A DNA stretch of 64,000 nucleotides, from NCBI GenBank assembly GCA_003856375.1, contig CP034120.1:2542001-2606000 (forward strand), written 5' to 3'. Made by a program: the position numbers and the translations under genes. The number at the start of each line of letters is the position of its first letter. Position 1 is the first letter of the stretch. The notes beneath the pieces were generated by a model. That model saw only the letters and a program-made list of their open reading frames with translations, did no database searches and was not told the origin of the DNA. Shown piece after piece: positions 28,220-35,824 of the stretch. This stretch comes from Glaciecola amylolytica (GTDB lineage Bacteria; Bacteroidota; Bacteroidia; Flavobacteriales_D; Crocinitomicaceae).

Positions 28220-28655
28220 ACAAGATCTCTTTCAACATATTTTTAAAACGATTGCTGAGAAAACAATCCGGCTTCAGGGAGATATCGCAGACTTGCAAAA
28301 AGACATTGCTGAAGACAGCAAAAGTTCTGCAGGAGACAAGTTCGAAACCTCCCGCGAAATGGCACAGCAGGAATTGGGAAAACTCAGCACACAATTAGCA
28401 GAACAGCAGCGGTTGAAAAAACTGATTGAGAGTCAGGGTGCGGAAACTTCATCTTTCATTAAAGTAGGATCATTGGTTCAAACCAATTTAGGCACTTTTT
28501 TGGTCGGAATCCCAATCGGGAAGATCTCTTTCGGAGATGCATCCATTATAGGTATCGGAGCAAGTGCTCCTTTAGGTCAGTTACTTTTGAACAAGTCTGA
28601 AAATGACCGGCTAACTTTCAATAACCAAAACTTCCTGATCGAAAAAATCAGCTGA
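28212..28655 (+). CDS. GreA/GreB C-terminal-domain-like protein
   Basis: 147 residues. The N-terminal ~75 residues are a charged helical hairpin-like region, shorter than in GreA. The C-terminal part (VGSLVQTNLGTFLVG, then IGIGASAPLGQLLLN) matches the FKBP-like C-terminal domain of Gre factors that binds RNA polymerase. It lacks the acidic tip expected for transcript cleavage in classical GreA, so it may modulate RNA polymerase without cleavage; this is inference. The ATG overlaps the glycosyltransferase stop by 8 bp. Confidence 0.72.
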   Translation: MNKQDLFQHIFKTIAEKTIRLQGDIADLQKDIAEDSKSSAGDKFETSREMAQQELGKLSTQLAEQQRLKKLIESQGAETSSFIKVGSLVQTNLGTFLVGIPIGKISFGDASIIGIGASAPLGQLLLNKSENDRLTFNNQNFLIEKIS

Positions 28656-28715
28656 AACCAAGCAGATACTAGATCCTTTTAGTTCATGTTAACACAATGT
28701 TAATTGAATTCATAA

Positions 28716-28750
28716 TTTGTTTACGTAAGACTTACAATCCCATAATTTTG
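28716..28750 (+). promoter_or_regulatory. Promoter of the TonB receptor gene
   Basis: TTTG (28716-28719) and TAATTTTG (28743-28750) are 23 nt apart and match the -33/-7 pattern. The ATG is at 28804, leaving a leader of about 45 nt. Confidence 0.55.
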
Positions 28751-28803
28751 CACTTAATTTAGAATAATGTTATAGCTGTTCCTTTGTGGCAAAATTAAAG
28801 GCT

Positions 28804-31800
28804 ATGAAGATATTTTTATCCGTTGTTTCATTATTACTGGTAGGTATTGCATTTTCGCAAGACAAAAGCGCAGCAGTAACCCAGGGAAAATCGCAAGACA
28901 AAAACACCGGAGTAATTCAAGGAAAAGTAATCGATTCGGAAACAGGAGAAGGACTTCCTTCTGCTCAGGTCGAATTGATTGAGCAAAGTAAACGAATCTT
29001 ATCCGATATCGAAGGTATTTACAACTTCAGCAAACTGGAAAAAGGTACTTATTCCGTTCGGATTGTGTATCCCGGAATTCCAACTCAAGTTGTCAATGAC
29101 ATTCAGGTAAAAACAGGAGAAGTTACAACAATTGATGTGGTGATGTATCCTCCGAACGAAGATTCAATTGCAGAAGTTGTTGTTACAGCTAAAAGAATTA
29201 CAGATACAGATCAGGGAGTTGTTTTGGCTCAGAAAAATGCAGTGAGCGTCGGTGACGTTATGTCGAGTCAATCCATTGCAAAATCTACGGCAAGCAATAC
29301 GAGTGATGTATTGAAGATGGTCAGCGGAGCAAGTATTCAGGACAACAAGTTTGCGGTTATCCGCGGATTGAACGACCGATACAATGCTGCTTTTTTAAAT
29401 GGTTCTCCCCTTCCGAGTTCGGAAAGCGACAGAAAAGCATTTTCGTTCGACATGTTCCCTTCCAATATGCTTGATAATTTAACGATTACAAAATCGGCTA
29501 CGCCAGACCAACCGGCAGAATTTGCAGGAGGTTTGATTCAAATTAACACGAAAAGTATTCCTGAGAAGAATTTTGTTTCTTTCCAGGTAGGAACAGGAAT
29601 CAACACGATTACAACATTCAGAGACCGCACTTCTTACAAAGGAGGTAAAATGGACTGGTTGGGAATCGATGATGGAACACGAAAAATGCCTGCAGCAATT
29701 CCTGCTCAGGGAGAATATCCGACAAACATTCACGATCAGGCGAAGGTTGCTCAAAAATTCTCTACAAACTGGGGAACAACCGAAAGTAAATTCTTACCAA
29801 ACTTCAGCGTACAGGCATCTGCAGGCTTCAACAAAAAATTCGGGAAACGCGAATTGGGAATGATCGCTGCTTTGACTTACAGCAGAAGCTTCAGCTACAA
29901 TCAAACTATTCGTCGTGGTTATTCCAACAGTACCGACCCCAATTCAGCACAAACAACTCAAATGGATTACGATTACCTGGACAAGAATAACGTAACCAAT
30001 CTATTGGCAGGTGGTTTGATCAATTTTGCATTGAAACTGAATGATCTGAATACCATCAACTTCAAAAACATCTACAGCATCAATTCATCCGATAAATTGA
30101 TCAATCGTACGGGTGAAATCAATCCATTGGAAAACAATCCGAATTTGCTTCGTTCAAATGCACGTTGGTTCACTTCCGACAGAGTGTATTCCGGACAGCT
30201 TGAAGGACAACATGGTTTGAAGTTAAAAGGATTAAAGATTAACTGGTTGGCAGGTTACAGTAACGTACAACGTTCTATTCCGAACTTAAGCCGTTCTATC
30301 TATACACGCAGCAAAAGTATGAATGCGGACAATCCGAATCCGTACGATACCATGTATGTTGCAAACATTTCATTGACGAATGTTGGTTCCAGTTATGGAG
30401 GAGGAATGTTCTTCTCTGAAAACCGTGAAAGCTCTGTTAACGAGCGTCTGGATTTATCTTACGCAACAGATTTGTTCGGAAAGATCAAAAGTGAATTCAA
30501 AATCGGAGTTTACAATCAAATCCGTTCAAGAAAGTTTGAAGCACGCCAGTTGGGTTATACACGTTATGGTGTAACCGGAGGAAATGTGAAGTTTGACAAC
30601 AGCTTGTTATACCTTCCTGAAGACCAGATTTTCGCTCCTGAAAACATGGGATTGATCGAAGAAGGAGTTGGTGGAAACCCTGGAAAAGGAGGATTTAAGT
30701 TAACAGACGGAACAAAGGCTTCTGACAGCTATGACGCTAAATCAATGTTGAACGCAGCATACCTTCAAATTGACAACCGTTTTGCAAAACGTTTCCGTTT
30801 GATCTACGGTGTTCGTGTTGAGCATTTCCAACAGGAATTGAATTCATTGCGTGACAACAAAACGGAATTGAAGATCAATACAAAGAAATTAGACGTCTTG
30901 CCTTCCCTCAATGCAATCTTTGAAGCAAATAAAAGAACAAACATCCGTTTGAGCTACTCTCAGACTTTGAACAGACCGGAATACAGAGAACTTGCTCCGT
31001 TTGCATTCTACGATTTCACAACCAACTTTGTGGTTTCAGGAAACGATACGTTGAAGCGTGCGTTGATCCACAACCTGGATTTGAGATACGAAACATTTGC
31101 AGGAAGAGGCCAATTGGTTTCAGCAACAATCTTCTACAAGAATTTCCAAAACCCGATCGAGCAAAAATCACGCGCGGACGTTGTTAATGAGATCTCTTTC
31201 CAAAACGTACCTTCAGCAACAAACTACGGATTGGAATTAGAAGCAAGATCTTTGATCTCCTCTATTTTCAAGTTGGACACTTCTTCTTTCTTTGACAAGT
31301 TGACTGTCTACTCGAATTTGTCAATCATCCGTTCAAAAGTGGATGTTTCCACAGTGGTTGGTAGCGTTGCAGATTCAAGACCGCTTCAGGGACAATCTCC
31401 TTACGTTTTCAACGCAGGATTGCGTTATGACAATGCCCGCAATCAATGGGGGGTTGCATTGAACGTAAACCGTGTAGGACATCGTATTTACATCGTAGGT
31501 AACGTGAACGAACCGGATTTATGGGAACAAGCTCGTACATTCCTTGATTTACAGATCACAAAAGGATTCTGGAAAGGTCGTGCGCAGTTTAAACTAAACA
31601 TCCAGAACATTTTGGCTCAGGATCAGATTTTCTATCAGAACAACTCATCTGAAAGATCTTCAGTAAAAGGTCTTAACGGATTCTTCAACACTCTTTTTGT
31701 TGGTGATAAAAATAACAACAACAACTTCGATAAGAAGATTGACCAACAGGTTTGGAGAACAAACTTCGGAAGAACATTTACAGCTTCCGTAAGCATCAGA

Positions 31801-31806
31801 TTGTAA
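28804..31806 (+). CDS. TonB-dependent receptor with N-terminal carboxypeptidase-like domain
   Basis: 1000 residues from the ATG at 28804. An upstream in-frame GTG at 28786 would bury the signal peptide (MKIFLSVVSLLLVGIAFSQ). A CarboxypepD_reg-like domain (about 40-120) is followed by a plug (about 150-260, VIRGLNDRYNAAFLNG) and a large beta-barrel ending FTASVSIRL. It imports a ligand across the outer membrane using TonB energy; the ligand is unknown. The mature N-terminus holds a small tandem duplication (QDKSAAVTQGK, QDKNTGVIQGK). A T9SS beta-helix-like protein lies downstream. Confidence 0.93.
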   Translation: MKIFLSVVSLLLVGIAFSQDKSAAVTQGKSQDKNTGVIQGKVIDSETGEGLPSAQVELIEQSKRILSDIEGIYNFSKLEKGTYSVRIVYPGIPTQVVNDIQVKTGEVTTIDVVMYPPNEDSIAEVVVTAKRITDTDQGVVLAQKNAVSVGDVMSSQSIAKSTASNTSDVLKMVSGASIQDNKFAVIRGLNDRYNAAFLNGSPLPSSESDRKAFSFDMFPSNMLDNLTITKSATPDQPAEFAGGLIQINTKSIPEKNFVSFQVGTGINTITTFRDRTSYKGGKMDWLGIDDGTRKMPAAIPAQGEYPTNIHDQAKVAQKFSTNWGTTESKFLPNFSVQASAGFNKKFGKRELGMIAALTYSRSFSYNQTIRRGYSNSTDPNSAQTTQMDYDYLDKNNVTNLLAGGLINFALKLNDLNTINFKNIYSINSSDKLINRTGEINPLENNPNLLRSNARWFTSDRVYSGQLEGQHGLKLKGLKINWLAGYSNVQRSIPNLSRSIYTRSKSMNADNPNPYDTMYVANISLTNVGSSYGGGMFFSENRESSVNERLDLSYATDLFGKIKSEFKIGVYNQIRSRKFEARQLGYTRYGVTGGNVKFDNSLLYLPEDQIFAPENMGLIEEGVGGNPGKGGFKLTDGTKASDSYDAKSMLNAAYLQIDNRFAKRFRLIYGVRVEHFQQELNSLRDNKTELKINTKKLDVLPSLNAIFEANKRTNIRLSYSQTLNRPEYRELAPFAFYDFTTNFVVSGNDTLKRALIHNLDLRYETFAGRGQLVSATIFYKNFQNPIEQKSRADVVNEISFQNVPSATNYGLELEARSLISSIFKLDTSSFFDKLTVYSNLSIIRSKVDVSTVVGSVADSRPLQGQSPYVFNAGLRYDNARNQWGVALNVNRVGHRIYIVGNVNEPDLWEQARTFLDLQITKGFWKGRAQFKLNIQNILAQDQIFYQNNSSERSSVKGLNGFFNTLFVGDKNNNNNFDKKIDQQVWRTNFGRTFTASVSIRL

Positions 31807-31825
31807 TAAAAAGCACATTTCGTTG

Positions 31826-31862
31826 AAAGCCATTCGTTCTTCATTGAGCGGGTGGCTTTTTG
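31826..31862 (+). terminator. Weak terminator-like hairpin after the TonB receptor
   Basis: AAAGCCA (31826-31832) pairs with TGGCTTT (31853-31859) across a 20-nt loop and ends in five T. The long loop makes it weaker than the other terminators in this window. Confidence 0.45.
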
Positions 31863-32030
31863 GTTTGTGCGGACGAAGTTCAATTGGGAATTAAAAATTG
31901 AAAATCTCAACCTGCGTTGGAAATCGTCACCCGTCCTTCTTTTTTTTTACGTTGAAGCGAAAGTCTTCTGTTTCGATTACCGAAACCGGAAAGTGCTTGA
32001 AGGTCGTAATTGTGACAAAGGCATTTTTGT

Positions 32031-32058
32031 CTACTTTTTTTGCCTTGGAAAAAAGTAG
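32031..32058. repeat. Perfect 10-bp inverted repeat, possible interspersed palindrome
   Basis: CTACTTTTTT and AAAAAAGTAG flank the 8-nt loop TGCCTTGG. I recall similar TTTTTT/AAAAAA-flanked palindromes as dispersed intergenic repeats in Bacteroidota genomes; no second copy is visible here. Confidence 0.6.
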
Positions 32059-32245
32059 AAGATAAAGTAGAATCGTTTAGAAAGAACATGAACTTTTGAA
32101 CAATTACTAAAACGATTCACCCAATGTTAAGTTAATGATACCCCTATTAAAACTTGCTTAACATTTATTTACGCGAATCGTAACCTAAAAGAAAGGATTG
32201 AACAAGGTTAGTAAATCAATTTTGTACCAAGAAAAAAAAGGAAAA

Positions 32246-33859
32246 ATGAAAAAAATTTACTTAAGTGCAATGTTCGCAAGTTTAGGAACTTTAGCAGCAT
32301 TCGGACAGTTTGAAGAAACCACTTATCGTGGTGCTTTTGCTCCAGCTCCAACAGCAATGTGGACCAATGGTTGGTCTAACTGGGATCCTCAAAACACGAA
32401 CTACGGTTCTTCTAACCAAACGATCACAGCAAACATTACAGCAAACACAACGTGGACAGCTGGAAACGTTTACTTGCTTCAAGGTCAGATCTACGTTAAG
32501 AACAACGCTACTTTGACAATTGAGCCGGGAACAATCATCATGGGTGACAAAAACACTCTTGGATCAGGTTTGTTTATCACGAAAGGTGCTAAATTGATTG
32601 CTGAAGGAACAGTAAATGCTCCGATCGTATTTACTTCTAACCAAGCTGCAGGTTCTCGTGCACCAGGTGATTGGGGTGGACTTATTTTCCTTGGAAAAGC
32701 TGCAAACAACCAACCGAACGGTGTTGCAAACATCGAAGGATTGGCTCCAACTACAGATACTGAATTCGGTGGAGGTGCTACACCAAACAATCAGGATAAT
32801 TCAGGAAAATTGAAATATGTACGTGTTGAATTCCCTGGATACGCTTACCAACAAGATAAAGAGATCAACGGAATCACTTTCGGTTCAGTTGGTGCTGGTA
32901 CTACAATCGACCACGTTCAGGTTTCTTTCTCTAACGATGATGGATTCGAGTGGTTCGGAGGAACTGTAGATGCTAAACATTTGGTTTCTTACAGAAACCT
33001 GGATGATGATTTCGATACAGATTTCGGATTCTCAGGAAAAATTCAATTCGGATTGATCGTTCGTGACCCGGATATCGCTGATAACCCATCAGTTTCTACT
33101 TCAGAAGGTTTCGAATCTGATAACGACGCTGCAGGTTCTACAGGTACGCCTCAAACAAACGCAATCTTCTCTAACATTACTGCAATCGGACCATACAGAG
33201 GAAATACTGCAAACACAATCGCTGCAGGATACCGTCGTGGAGCTCGTATTCGTCGTAACTCTGCTATTGACATCCGTAACTCAATCTTTATGGATTTCCA
33301 AAGAGGAATTTTCATCGATGGAACTGCTTGTGAAACAAACGCATCAAACGGATTGATTATCTACAAAAACAACATCGTTGCTGGTAACTCTGCTGGAAAA
33401 GTAACTGAAAGAACAGCTACAAGTACATTCAATATCCAGGCTTGGTTTGCTGCAGGAATGAATGATTCTATCGCTTCAACTGCTGGTATTTTGACGACTC
33501 CTTACAACTACTTAGCTCCGGATTACCGTCCTGCTGCAAGTTCTCCACTTTTAACAGGTTCTGATTTCACAGGATTGGTTGGAATCACTGAAGTTTCAGC
33601 TATCGCAGGTGTGTCTTTATACCCTAACCCTACAAATGCAGATGCTACATTGTTTGTTGATGTTGCTCAAAACAACGAAATCGAAGTAGTTGTAATGAAT
33701 GCAAACGGACAAGTGATTCAAACAGTAGCTACGAAGTACGCTGAAGTTGGAACACATGAGTTCACAATCAACTCTGCTGCTTTCGCTCAAGGATTGTACT
33801 ACGCTGTTGTCAGAACAGGTAATGCAGTTAAAACTGTAAAGTTGAGCGTTGTAAAATAA
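32246..33859 (+). CDS. Secreted beta-helix-like protein with T9SS type A sorting domain
   Basis: 537 residues from the ATG at 32246. An in-frame TTG at 32198 is further upstream and looks like a -33 box, not a start. The signal peptide ends AAFGQ. The body has right-handed beta-helix character: YVKNNATLTIEPGTIIMGD, TIDHVQVSFSNDDGFEWFG, then NITAIGPYRG. The last ~75 residues (YPNPTNADATLFVDV to KTVKLSVVK) are a T9SS type A domain. It is cell-surface or secreted. TonB receptor genes next to such proteins recur in Bacteroidota and may work as receptor plus surface ligand-handling protein; this is inference. Confidence 0.87.
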   Translation: MKKIYLSAMFASLGTLAAFGQFEETTYRGAFAPAPTAMWTNGWSNWDPQNTNYGSSNQTITANITANTTWTAGNVYLLQGQIYVKNNATLTIEPGTIIMGDKNTLGSGLFITKGAKLIAEGTVNAPIVFTSNQAAGSRAPGDWGGLIFLGKAANNQPNGVANIEGLAPTTDTEFGGGATPNNQDNSGKLKYVRVEFPGYAYQQDKEINGITFGSVGAGTTIDHVQVSFSNDDGFEWFGGTVDAKHLVSYRNLDDDFDTDFGFSGKIQFGLIVRDPDIADNPSVSTSEGFESDNDAAGSTGTPQTNAIFSNITAIGPYRGNTANTIAAGYRRGARIRRNSAIDIRNSIFMDFQRGIFIDGTACETNASNGLIIYKNNIVAGNSAGKVTERTATSTFNIQAWFAAGMNDSIASTAGILTTPYNYLAPDYRPAASSPLLTGSDFTGLVGITEVSAIAGVSLYPNPTNADATLFVDVAQNNEIEVVVMNANGQVIQTVATKYAEVGTHEFTINSAAFAQGLYYAVVRTGNAVKTVKLSVVK

Positions 33860-33980
33860 TAGAAAGCTTTGCTTTCGATAAAATGACAAGCTTTAGCGCG
33901 GAATACGATCCAAGATGTTTGGAATCCGTGCAAAAGCTGAAAAGAAGAAATGTTTTCTCTGTTAGTTTAGTTTTATAGCA

Positions 33981-34021
33981 AAAAGGTCGGGGTGGAAAAT
34001 TTTCTGCCCCGACCTTTTTTA
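33981..34021 (+). terminator. Strong intrinsic terminator with AAAATTTT core
   Basis: AAAAGGTCGGGG and CCCCGACCTTTTTT pair around GGAAAATTTTC. The gap before it (33860-33980) holds only a small GAAAGC/GCTTTC hairpin (33862-33876). Confidence 0.9.
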
Positions 34022-34102
34022 TTGCAGTTTTTCATCCTTTGAGTAGTTGATAAACCTTCGTATTAAAACCAGATTCACAACATAAAATCCTCAAAATAAT
34101 TC

Positions 34103-34110
34103 TACCTTCG
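34103..34110 (+). promoter_or_regulatory. -7-like element of the reductase gene
   Basis: TACCTTCG differs from TAnnTTTG at one base and lies 14 nt before the ATG at 34125. Confidence 0.35.
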
Positions 34111-34124
34111 TAAAAAAAATTCAT

Positions 34125-34661
34125 ATGAAAATATTAGCATTCGGAGCAAGTACCAGCAAATCTTCAATCAACCAGCAATTCGCGCATTTTGCGGCTCACC
34201 AGTTTGAGGGCGAAATCAATATGATTGATCTGAACGACTTCGAAATGCCTTTGTTTTCCGTTGATAAGGAAAAAGAAAACGGATATCCGGATGAAGCGCA
34301 TGAATTGCATGAAATCATTGAAAATTCCGACTTTCTGGTAGTTTCCATGACCGAACACAACGGAAGTTATTCTGCCGCATTCAAAAACACACTGGATTGG
34401 TGTTCCCGCCTGAATAACAGCGTATTTCACGACAAACCCATGTTATTGATTTCAACTTCACCTGGAAAACTGGGAGCTAAATTTGTATTGGAAACTGCAT
34501 TAAGTCGTTTCCCGCGTCACAATGCGAATATTATCGGTCATTTCAGCTTACCAAGCTTTGAAGCTAATTTCCAGGATGGAATAATTGCCAACGAAGAATT
34601 GAAAAAGGAGTTTAACGACCTGATCGAAAACGTGAAGGAAACCTTAGCGAAGATCGAATAA
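34125..34661 (+). CDS. NAD(P)H-dependent FMN reductase-family oxidoreductase
   Basis: 178 residues with a flavodoxin-like fold. FGASTSKSSIN binds the FMN phosphate, and SMTEHNGSYSAAFKNTLDW is the conserved flavin-contact and dimer stretch of the NADPH-dependent FMN reductase family. It moves electrons from NAD(P)H to FMN, quinones or similar acceptors in the cytoplasm; the substrate is unknown. Its last 18 bp overlap the 3' end of bshB1 on the other strand. Confidence 0.9.
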   Translation: MKILAFGASTSKSSINQQFAHFAAHQFEGEINMIDLNDFEMPLFSVDKEKENGYPDEAHELHEIIENSDFLVVSMTEHNGSYSAAFKNTLDWCSRLNNSVFHDKPMLLISTSPGKLGAKFVLETALSRFPRHNANIIGHFSLPSFEANFQDGIIANEELKKEFNDLIENVKETLAKIE

Positions 34662-35363
34662 GGAATCTACTCCGGGCAATCGCTCAACCGTAAATCCTTC
34701 TGCATAGCGGGCTCCGATACTGCGTCCGAATTCTGCCATTCTTCCCCGAAGAAATTCAAAGAAATCTTCCCCCGAAATAGGTGTTTTCGGTTCTGTGGAA
34801 TCCGGATCCCAGAATTGCGTTTTGTATGCTTTGATTGAGGCGAACTTTTGTTCCACGAAATCGGTTACATCTACCGCAAAATCGGGTTTGAGGTAACGAT
34901 CCTGAATGTAATGATATACGGCTTTCGGTCTGTGAGCTTCCTGAGGACTTCCCTCCCACGTTGTTTCAACTCTTCGCAAACCTGCTAAAAAACATGCTTC
35001 AGAAGCCAGTTTGCTTCCTTTTCCGTGATCGGGATGTCTGTCTGAAACAGCATTCACCAAAACGATGCTTGGTTTGAAACGTCTGATTTGTTCAACGATC
35101 AGGCGCAGATTTTCTTCCGAATGCTCAAAAAAGCCATCTGCCATTTTCAAATTGACACGCGCCGACAAACCCAGAATTTCTGCAGCTGCCATTGCTTCTT
35201 CCTTACGGGTTTCTTTCGTCCCTCTGGAACCCAATTCACCCTGTGTCAGATCAATCACTCCGGTTGAAAAACCCAGAGCGCGGTGCTTCAATAACGTTCC
35301 GGCAGCAGAAAGTTCCACATCATCCGGATGTGCGCCGATAGCTAGTATATCAATTTGGCTCAT
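34644..35363 (-). CDS. bshB1: Bacillithiol biosynthesis deacetylase BshB1
   Basis: 239 residues of the LmbE-like zinc deacetylase family. AHPDDVELSAAG (11-22) supplies zinc ligands, and DRHPDHGKG near 107-115 is the second metal/catalytic motif. It removes the acetyl group from GlcNAc-malate in bacillithiol synthesis. GFFEHSEENL and the C-terminal RSIGARYAEGF fit BshB1 rather than generic LmbE proteins. It is the last gene of the ccsBA-peroxidase-bshB1 operon, with a 4-bp overlap to the peroxidase. It shows that the organism probably uses bacillithiol as its low-molecular-weight thiol. Confidence 0.93.
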   Translation of the reverse strand: MSQIDILAIGAHPDDVELSAAGTLLKHRALGFSTGVIDLTQGELGSRGTKETRKEEAMAAAEILGLSARVNLKMADGFFEHSEENLRLIVEQIRRFKPSIVLVNAVSDRHPDHGKGSKLASEACFLAGLRRVETTWEGSPQEAHRPKAVYHYIQDRYLKPDFAVDVTDFVEQKFASIKAYKTQFWDPDSTEPKTPISGEDFFEFLRGRMAEFGRSIGARYAEGFTVERLPGVDSLFDLR

Positions 35364-35824
35364 GATTTCTTAATCCAATCTAAGATTTGTTCATCAGAAG
35401 GCTCGGTTTGAGGAGAATGAACTCCAACTACTTCACCTTTTTCATTGATCAAAAATTTTTGAAAGTTCCAGGTCACTTCAGAATTTGTCTGGTCGTACAA
35501 CCACTGATAAATCGGGTGAATTTCAGAACCCACGGTATGTACTTTTTCAGACAATGGAAAACTCACTCCATAATTGGCAGAACAGAAAGTCGCAATTTCC
35601 TCTGCCGTTCCGGGTTCCTGTCCCGCGAAATCGTTGCAAGGCACTCCCAAAACAGTGAAGTTAGCTCCTCCGAATTCCTCCATCATTTCCTGCAGCTGCG
35701 TGTATTGCGGCGTCAATCCACATTCGGAAGCCACATTTACCAGCAACACTTTTTTTCCCTCAAAAGCTTTCCACTCAATCGGACTTCCGTTTAAGTAGTT
35801 CAATGAAAAATCATATAGTGTCAT
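35360..35824 (-). CDS. Glutathione peroxidase-family thiol peroxidase (Cys form)
   Basis: 154 residues. C35 in ASECGLTPQY is the peroxidatic cysteine (cysteine, not selenocysteine). Q69 and the WNFQKFLI stretch supply the other active-site residues, and C81 in FCSANYGVSFP sits where the resolving cysteine of thioredoxin-dependent GPx enzymes lies. It therefore probably reduces hydroperoxides with thioredoxin or bacillithiol rather than glutathione. Both ends overlap neighbours by 4 bp (ccsBA before, bshB1 after), so it is translationally coupled in a redox operon. Confidence 0.92.
   Translation of the reverse strand: MTLYDFSLNYLNGSPIEWKAFEGKKVLLVNVASECGLTPQYTQLQEMMEEFGGANFTVLGVPCNDFAGQEPGTAEEIATFCSANYGVSFPLSEKVHTVGSEIHPIYQWLYDQTNSEVTWNFQKFLINEKGEVVGVHSPQTEPSDEQILDWIKKS

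Larger units (their letters stand above)
31807..32245. other. Gene-free stretch of 439 bp between TonB receptor and T9SS protein genes
   Basis: It holds a weak terminator-like hairpin directly after the receptor (AAAGCCA at 31826-31832 with TGGCTTTT at 31853-31860) and a perfect 10-bp inverted repeat (32031-32058). The promoter region of the T9SS protein gene is at its right end. Short open frames here have no homology-like features and I do not call them genes. Confidence 0.7.

Noticed and set aside
31852-32089. Small open frames on both strands in the long gap
   Set aside because: Low-complexity products, no recognisable signal or domain, and overlap with the palindrome. Treated as non-coding.
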